Part shown: piece after piece, positions 59,295 to 64,000 of the stretch
Numbering within the stretch: position 1 is the stretch's first letter
Layout: each line of letters begins with the position of its first letter
Source: Gillisia xinjiangensis
GTDB taxonomy: Bacteria; Bacteroidota; Bacteroidia; Flavobacteriales; Flavobacteriaceae
Reading direction: 5' to 3'
NCBI RefSeq assembly: GCF_046298265.1
Contig: NZ_JBKAHK010000005.1
Span: 1-64,000 of the forward strand
DNA length: 64,000 bases
Position numbers and translations under genes: made by a program
The notes under the pieces: model-generated
Seen by the model: only the letters and a program-made list of their open reading frames with translations
Told to the model about the DNA's origin: nothing
The model's database searches: none

Positions 59295-60224
59295 ATGCCA
59301 TTAAAAAGGATTAAATCTTTTCCGCAAAGAATAGCGAATTTCTGGAAAAAGAAAACCAGCAAAATCGTACTTCCGGGTTTGGATGGCCTTACCGCTTATG
59401 ATCTCTGGATAATTTATTCAGGCGGAATAATTAATGGAACCTTTTCTACCAGGGCAAGTGCTGTGGCCTTCAGTTTTTTTATGGCCCTATTCCCTTTTTT
59501 GCTTTTCGTGTTGAATTTAATTCCATATATTAATTTTATCGACGATTTTCAATTGCAGTTCCTCGTCTTTATGGACTCCCTTTTGCCACCTACCACCTCT
59601 GAATTTTTTAATGATGTTTTTTTGGATATAGCCAATACCCCAAGGGCAGGTTTACTTTCAATATCTTTTTTACTATCTATTTTTTTAATGGCCAACGGTG
59701 TGAATGCAATCTTTACCGGATTTGAATTTTCCTACCATATAAAAGCAAACAGATCCATAATCAGGCAATATATAATCGCGCTTGGAATATCTGTTTTAAT
59801 GGCATTGTTATTGCTAATTACAGTGATAGTAGCGGTTTACCTCACCTATGCCATAGTAGATTTGAATGAATTGAAGATCATGGGAGACCGGGGGATTTCG
59901 GCCCCTCTGGTTAAGTATAGCATTTTTATTGTGTTGATCTATTTAACAGTAGCCACATTATATTATTTTGGAACAAAGGAAGGAAAGCTGGCAAAATTCT
60001 TTTCAATAGGAGCAACTTTTACAACTTTGCTTATTTTGGTAACAACTTATTTCTTTGGTCTTTATATAGAGAATTTCTCACAGTATAATGAATTGTATGG
60101 CTCGATAGGTGCATTATTGGTATTGATGATATATATTTGGCTCAATTCAAATGTACTTTTATTGGGATTTGAATTAAATGCATCTTTAATTAAAATGAAA
60201 AAAAATTTTAAAACCAGTATCTAA
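59295..60224 (+). CDS. YihY/BrkB-family inner-membrane protein
   Basis: 309 residues with six helices. FSTRASAVAFSFFMALFPFLLFVLNLIPYI and the C-terminal YGSIGALLVLMIYIWLNSNVLLLGFELNASL are the UPF0761/YihY signature. Function not settled. It follows nadC by 3 bp, so it is in the same operon. Confidence 0.92.
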   Translation: MPLKRIKSFPQRIANFWKKKTSKIVLPGLDGLTAYDLWIIYSGGIINGTFSTRASAVAFSFFMALFPFLLFVLNLIPYINFIDDFQLQFLVFMDSLLPPTTSEFFNDVFLDIANTPRAGLLSISFLLSIFLMANGVNAIFTGFEFSYHIKANRSIIRQYIIALGISVLMALLLLITVIVAVYLTYAIVDLNELKIMGDRGISAPLVKYSIFIVLIYLTVATLYYFGTKEGKLAKFFSIGATFTTLLILVTTYFFGLYIENFSQYNELYGSIGALLVLMIYIWLNSNVLLLGFELNASLIKMKKNFKTSI

Positions 60225-60237
60225 AAATTAAACAAAA

Positions 60238-60798
60238 ATGAAAAAAATTCTATTTTTATTATTCGCTGTAGTTTCTATCGGAACTACCTCTGCACAAACA
60301 AAAGCAGCCGGTGTCATCATTCCTAATAATGTGAGTTTTGAAGGTGAAAAATTGGTTTTAAACGGAGTTGGTGTCAGAGAGAAATTCTGGATGGATATGT
60401 ATGCAGGAGCTTTGTATTTAAGTTCTAAATCTTCAGATGCTAAAGCCATTATAAAAGCAAATGACCCAATGGCAATAAAATTGCACATGGTTTCATCTTT
60501 AATCACAAGTGATAAAATGATTGACGCTGTAAATGAAGGTTTTGAAAATGCTACCAATGGGAAGACTTCCGGGATCTCTTCAGAAATATCTAAATTCAAG
60601 GCTTTTTTCAGCGAGGAGATCAATAAAGAGGATGTTTTTGACATTGTTTACATTCCTTCAAAAGGAGTGCTGGTTTATAAAAACGGTAAAGAGAAAGGTT
60701 CAATTAAGGGCATGGAATTTAAAAAGGCTCTTTTTGGAATCTGGTTATCTGACAAGCCAGCAGATAAAAAACTGAAACAAGGGATGTTGGGTAAATAA
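60238..60798 (+). CDS. Chalcone isomerase-like exported protein
   Basis: 186 residues, signal peptide ending at SAQ (about 20). AGVIIPNNVSFEGEKLVLNGVGVREKFWMDMYAGALYLSS and LVYKNGKEKGSIKGMEFKKALFGIWLSDKPADKKLKQGMLG match the bacterial chalcone isomerase-like family. These proteins usually lack flavonoid chemistry; their role is unknown. It follows the YihY gene by 13 bp. Confidence 0.88.
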   Translation: MKKILFLLFAVVSIGTTSAQTKAAGVIIPNNVSFEGEKLVLNGVGVREKFWMDMYAGALYLSSKSSDAKAIIKANDPMAIKLHMVSSLITSDKMIDAVNEGFENATNGKTSGISSEISKFKAFFSEEINKEDVFDIVYIPSKGVLVYKNGKEKGSIKGMEFKKALFGIWLSDKPADKKLKQGMLGK

Positions 60799-60854
60799 AC
60801 TCAAATATGAGAATCCCCTAGGCTGTTGGAATTGACTTAATTTAAGAAATTCAT

Positions 60855-61286
60855 ATGAAAAAATTGACCATATTGTTCTTATGTCTTGTTTTTACAGGTA
60901 TGAATTGTCACGCGCAAACAGTTTTTGGCAAGTGGAAAACCATTAATGACGAAACAGGTAAAACCAATTCCATTGTTGAAATTTATGAGAAAGAAGGGGG
61001 CGAACTGCACGGAAAATTATTAAAGATTATGAAGGAGGAGGATAGGAATAGCTTATGCTCCAACTGTGACGGAAATCTTAAAAATAAGCCTATTGAAGGA
61101 TTGGTGATTATGCAAGGTCTTGAGAAAGACGGCGATCAATACGTTGGTGGCATTGTTACAGACCCCAAATCGGGGAAGGAATATAAATGCAAAATCTGGC
61201 TTGATAAAGATAATCCCGATCTATTAAATGTTAGGGGTTATATCGCCTTTTTCTACAGAACTCAAATATGGGAAAGGGTTAAATAA
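60855..61286 (+). CDS. DUF2147 exported protein
   Basis: 143 residues, signal peptide ending at CHAQ (about 21). VFGKWKTINDETGKTNSIVEIYEKEGGELHGKLLKIM, CSNCDGNLKNKPIEGLVIMQGLEKDGDQYVGGIVTDPKSGKEYKCKIWLD and the GYIAFFYRTQIWERV end are the DUF2147 pattern. Function unknown; probably the last gene of the nadC operon, as a terminator follows. Confidence 0.9.
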   Translation: MKKLTILFLCLVFTGMNCHAQTVFGKWKTINDETGKTNSIVEIYEKEGGELHGKLLKIMKEEDRNSLCSNCDGNLKNKPIEGLVIMQGLEKDGDQYVGGIVTDPKSGKEYKCKIWLDKDNPDLLNVRGYIAFFYRTQIWERVK

Positions 61287-61350
61287 AGACTTTTCATTTA
61301 AGGAAGTCATCTTGACTTTTTTATTGATTTTTGAAAAGGGCAAAGAAAAA

Positions 61351-61375
61351 GGCAGGGACTGAGTCTCTGCCTTTT
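61351..61375. terminator. Bidirectional terminator
   Basis: 9-bp stem GGCAGGGAC/GTCTCTGCC (one G-T pair) with loop TGA, A-run before and T-run after. It lies between the convergent DUF2147 and lipoprotein genes. Confidence 0.92.
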
Positions 61376-61395
61376 ATGTTTAATTTTTCCTGATA

Positions 61396-62028
61396 TTATT
61401 TGCACTCTACCTGGCAGGTATCAGGAGCTGCGAACCAGCCGTTTGATTTGTTCATTGTTACTTTTGGTCTTCCGCCGCTTTCTGAACAATGGGCGATAGC
61501 AGCACCGCATTCGTCACCCATCTCAAACTGAGAGATTTCTATTACCGCCCCTATAACACCTTGGTTAACGGCAACAGTAAACTCATCGTGCCATTTTTGA
61601 GTTACATTCTTATTGAACTTATAGATCACAGATCTAAAAATCTGTCCGTTGCTTAATTCAACATCAAATTTCAGGCTTGTGCTATTTAATTCCTTAAAGT
61701 GAAAAAGCCTTATAAATTCGGATGTTTCAGGATTGGTTATAACTACTTGCTCACCGGCATGTTTTGTCTCAAATTTTTCGATATCATAATTCAATTCATT
61801 TAAAAACGAGAAATCAAAAGCTTTGTCTTCAGCAATAAATTTAACTGTTTCACCTGCTTCTTTAAAAATATAAGTGTTCGATTCTATCTCAAACACTCCT
61901 TTATTTTCAAATGCCAGCTCGTTTTCCAGAGCATTTTCTGTGGGAACTTCATTATTATCGGTACTGCACGAATATAGGCCGATGGTTAGTAATAATATTC
62001 CCGAAATAATTTTGTAGGTATTTTTCAT
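61396..62028 (-). CDS. Lipoprotein with a cysteine-bearing C-terminal end, function unknown
   Basis: 210 residues, lipobox GLYSC (Cys21). The body is beta-rich (VFEIESNTYIFKEAGETVKFIAED, SEFIRLFHFKELNSTSLKFDVELSNGQIFRSVIYKFN). The last 40 residues hold Cys174, Cys181, Cys205 and Cys209, which could form two disulfides. No family recognised. It is a single gene with its own terminator. Confidence 0.72.
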   Translation of the reverse strand: MKNTYKIISGILLLTIGLYSCSTDNNEVPTENALENELAFENKGVFEIESNTYIFKEAGETVKFIAEDKAFDFSFLNELNYDIEKFETKHAGEQVVITNPETSEFIRLFHFKELNSTSLKFDVELSNGQIFRSVIYKFNKNVTQKWHDEFTVAVNQGVIGAVIEISQFEMGDECGAAIAHCSESGGRPKVTMNKSNGWFAAPDTCQVECK

Positions 62029-62549
62029 TTTTTTTGGGTTTTGATTGGTTGCTTACTCTTTTGATTTTCAGCACGGCAAATTAGCCTGTCAGCTACTTTT
62101 TATTTTATGTCGAGATTCACTTGCACATTTTCGACTTTGGATGGTCAATCCTTTCATGACGCTATTATAAATTTTAAGATGTAACAAATATTTTTATATC
62201 AATATTTACCTCATTTTTAAAATAAAAATAAAGTTTAAATAGTAATTTCACTTGTAAATCTATTAAAATTTAGTTAAACCATTACAGGAAAGTTGATTAT
62301 TTATGTGCTTTTTATAGGATTTACTAGCAATATTGCAGACAAATAGTTCAAAACTTAGATTTTTTTATTGAATTTTATTCTGATTGTTTGGAAAATGATA
62401 AGATGTTCAGAAAATAAAAAAATCCCATCAGGTAGCCAGATCCCTTTTCAAAGGTGAATCCTAATAAAAAAAGAGATTGAAAAATTTTGTAGCTCTAAGC
62501 ATATTCCGAAAATATTCGCTCCTGAAGAAATGTATATTCTGGAACGTTT
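62029..62549. other. Gene-free AT-rich gap
   Basis: 521 bp between two leftward genes, very AT-rich. No ORF with coding character, no RNA gene, no clear hairpin or repeat seen. The part near 62029 should hold the promoter of the lipoprotein gene; a TAATTTG (minus strand, about 62080-62090) is one base short of the -7 consensus. Confidence 0.5.
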
Positions 62550-63233
62550 TTAATTTCCAAGAATAAAATCGGCGGCCATTTGAGCGTGTAGTGTTGTGGT
62601 GGCAATCATTGGTAAATCAAAATCATGTTCGCTTAAGAGCATAGGAAGTTCTGTACAGCCTAAAATAATACCTTCGGCGCCTTTTTCCCGCAACTTTTGC
62701 ATTTGTTTTATAAAGAAAATCTTAGCTTCCGTGCTGAAGATTCCCTGGGTGAGTTCATTGGAAACAAAATGGTGGCATTTATCAATATATTCGTCAACCG
62801 GAATTAAAGTGTCGATATCATATTTTTCAGAAAGATGAGAAGAAATAAAATTACCTTTCATAGTTGGCCGGTTTCCCAATAACCCCAGTGTTTTCAATTC
62901 TTTTTTGGAAGCTTCCTTCCCTATTGCGTCTGCAATGTGAAGTATGGGAATATCTATTTCGGGTTGAACAAAGGGGAAAACCATATGAGGTGTATTTGCG
63001 CAGATAACTATAGCTTCGGCACCGGCCTCCTGAAGTGTCCTGGCAACTTCAAGATATTTATTATTGATCTTTTCCTTGTTTTGTTCCCGCATAAGTTCAA
63101 TGTTCAAACTGTAAAGGATTAGCTCTGGGTTAGCCTGAGCTCCTATTTTTTCCCCTACCAACTCATTGATCAAACGATAATAAACTATCGTAGAGTGCCA
63201 GGATGTTCCGCCTATTAATCCTATTTTTCTCAT
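62550..63233 (-). CDS. Aspartate/glutamate racemase family protein
   Basis: 227 residues. KIGLIGGTSWHSTIVYYRLINE, the first catalytic Cys in IVICANTPHMV, the second in GIILGCTELPML, and TLGLLGNRPTMKGNFI are the family pattern. Interconverts L- and D-aspartate (or a related amino acid) by two-base catalysis without PLP. It is close to YgeA-type racemases. Confidence 0.92.
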   Translation of the reverse strand: MRKIGLIGGTSWHSTIVYYRLINELVGEKIGAQANPELILYSLNIELMREQNKEKINNKYLEVARTLQEAGAEAIVICANTPHMVFPFVQPEIDIPILHIADAIGKEASKKELKTLGLLGNRPTMKGNFISSHLSEKYDIDTLIPVDEYIDKCHHFVSNELTQGIFSTEAKIFFIKQMQKLREKGAEGIILGCTELPMLLSEHDFDLPMIATTTLHAQMAADFILGN

Positions 63234-63367
63234 TTTAATGATTTTAAGTAAAGAGTTGTCTTTATTTAAAGAAACAGTCTTAGTTATTGAATTGATTATA
63301 TTTTCTTTTATATATTTTTCAGAAGCATTTATACATCTTAAGAGCGAAGTTTGTGAATTAACAGGAT

Positions 63368-64000
63368 TTAAAAATTTTTAAAGAACCAATATTTTTCAGC
63401 CCACCATTTAGACCAGTGCCCTAAATGTTGAGGATCTTTCATTTTTGAATCGGGCCCGGAGGGATCGTATAAATGAACTTCGGCCTGACTTGCCAATCCT
63501 TTTCCATATTCAATAAAATACTCACCTTCACCGGTAAAGGTTTGATCCGGGACTTTATGATCCATTTTACGACCTATATTGTGTGCCACGATCTCTGCCT
63601 GATGCCGTGCGAATACTCCAATTTTTGGAAGGGAAATTCCTGTATCCAGTGGAATGTCGGTAATATCACCAATAGCATAGACATCTGGAAAATTGGTTTC
63701 CATGGTATTCCTGTTTACATCTACCCAGCCGGATTCTCCTGCCAAAGGACTATTTCTGATTACAGCCGGACTTCGATGAGTGGGAGTGAAGGCCAAAAGA
63801 TCATACTCATAGCTGTTATTATTACTGAACTTCAGCGTATTTTCTGTAACGGAAGTCACCTGATGATCCGGGAAATAATGGATTCCTTTTCCTTTGAGTA
63901 ATGCCTGTAGTTCCTCTGACATTTCTTTTCCGGCAAATTCCATAGGTCCTTTTTCCGGAGTATAGATTGAAACTTCGGTATTCTTGCTCAAATCGTGACG
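63368..64000 (-). CDS. SQR-like NAD(P)/FAD-dependent oxidoreductase, 5' part beyond the window
   Basis: 210 codons are visible and the frame stays open to the edge, so the N-terminal FAD-binding region is missing. The C-terminal part has DLLAFTPTHRSPAVIRNSPL, TNFPDVYAIGDITDIPLDTGISLPKIGVFARHQAEIVAHNI and the SQR-like end. It resembles sulfide:quinone oxidoreductase or related FCSD-like proteins; the conserved cysteines of true SQR are not in this part, so the activity cannot be named. Confidence 0.8.
   Translation of the reverse strand, partial: RHDLSKNTEVSIYTPEKGPMEFAGKEMSEELQALLKGKGIHYFPDHQVTSVTENTLKFSNNNSYEYDLLAFTPTHRSPAVIRNSPLAGESGWVDVNRNTMETNFPDVYAIGDITDIPLDTGISLPKIGVFARHQAEIVAHNIGRKMDHKVPDQTFTGEGEYFIEYGKGLASQAEVHLYDPSGPDSKMKDPQHLGHWSKWWAEKYWFFKNF

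Noticed and set aside
60238..60798. Chalcone isomerase working with the tyrosine lyase in flavonoid synthesis
   Set aside because: No chalcone synthase is present, the protein is exported, and the genes are 57 kb apart; the bacterial family is generally not linked to flavonoids.

Overview
The window reads as chromosomal DNA of a pigmented, probably marine member of the Flavobacteriaceae (Bacteroidota). The grounds are low G+C with AT-rich spacers, weak or absent Shine-Dalgarno sequences, promoter -7 boxes of the TAnnTTTG type, and protein families typical of the class: DUF4268, DUF6048, DUF6452, DUF2141, and an ammonia-lyase that looks like the Flavobacterium johnsoniae tyrosine ammonia-lyase. 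No rRNA, phage, insertion sequence or CRISPR array was seen. The genus is not determined.

Region 1 (1-20.5 kb): two tRNA genes on the minus strand (Pro, cut by the edge; Ser), then a large aryl-polyene/flexirubin-type biosynthetic cluster. A halogenase-like flavoprotein is read leftwards. A long rightward set encodes tyrosine ammonia-lyase, ketoreductase, LpxL-like acyltransferase, two hotdog dehydratases, thioesterase, four ketosynthase-fold proteins, one ACP, a NodB-type deacetylase, a LolA-like carrier, a GT2-DUF2062 protein, an MMPL exporter with a methyltransferase-like tail, a C45 Ntn-hydrolase lipoprotein, an aryl-CoA ligase-like enzyme and a sterol-desaturase-family oxygenase. The likely logic: tyrosine is deaminated to 4-coumarate, activated, loaded on ACP, extended and dehydrated to a polyene, transferred to a lipid-like acceptor, and moved to the outer membrane. 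Several enzymes come as an intact copy next to a catalytically incomplete partner, which suggests obligate heterodimers. No darA/darB genes for a dialkylresorcinol are visible.

Region 2 (20.6-33.2 kb): a three-gene biotin-dependent acyl-CoA carboxylase, a TRIC/UPF0126 channel, thioredoxin reductase, a DUF4870-PadR-PspC envelope-stress operon, small lipoproteins and hypothetical proteins, and OxyR with both redox cysteines.

Region 3 (33.2-41.5 kb): a conserved MoxR-DUF58-DUF4350-DUF4129-membrane protein-SpoIIM operon with a divergent RDD protein, then a cyclophilin lipoprotein and a NUDIX hydrolase whose start regions overlap.

Region 4 (41.5-64 kb): mostly housekeeping genes: PlsC, a second sterol-desaturase protein, an ECF sigma factor with a membrane partner, NDH-2, a ZIP transporter, RNA methyltransferases (RlmL-like, RlmD, TrmH, RlmH), ornithine aminotransferase with a four-cysteine insert, a DEAD-box helicase, RdgB, NadC, a YihY-family protein, a chalcone-isomerase-like exported protein, an Asp/Glu racemase, and a partial sulfide:quinone-reductase-like gene running off the right edge.
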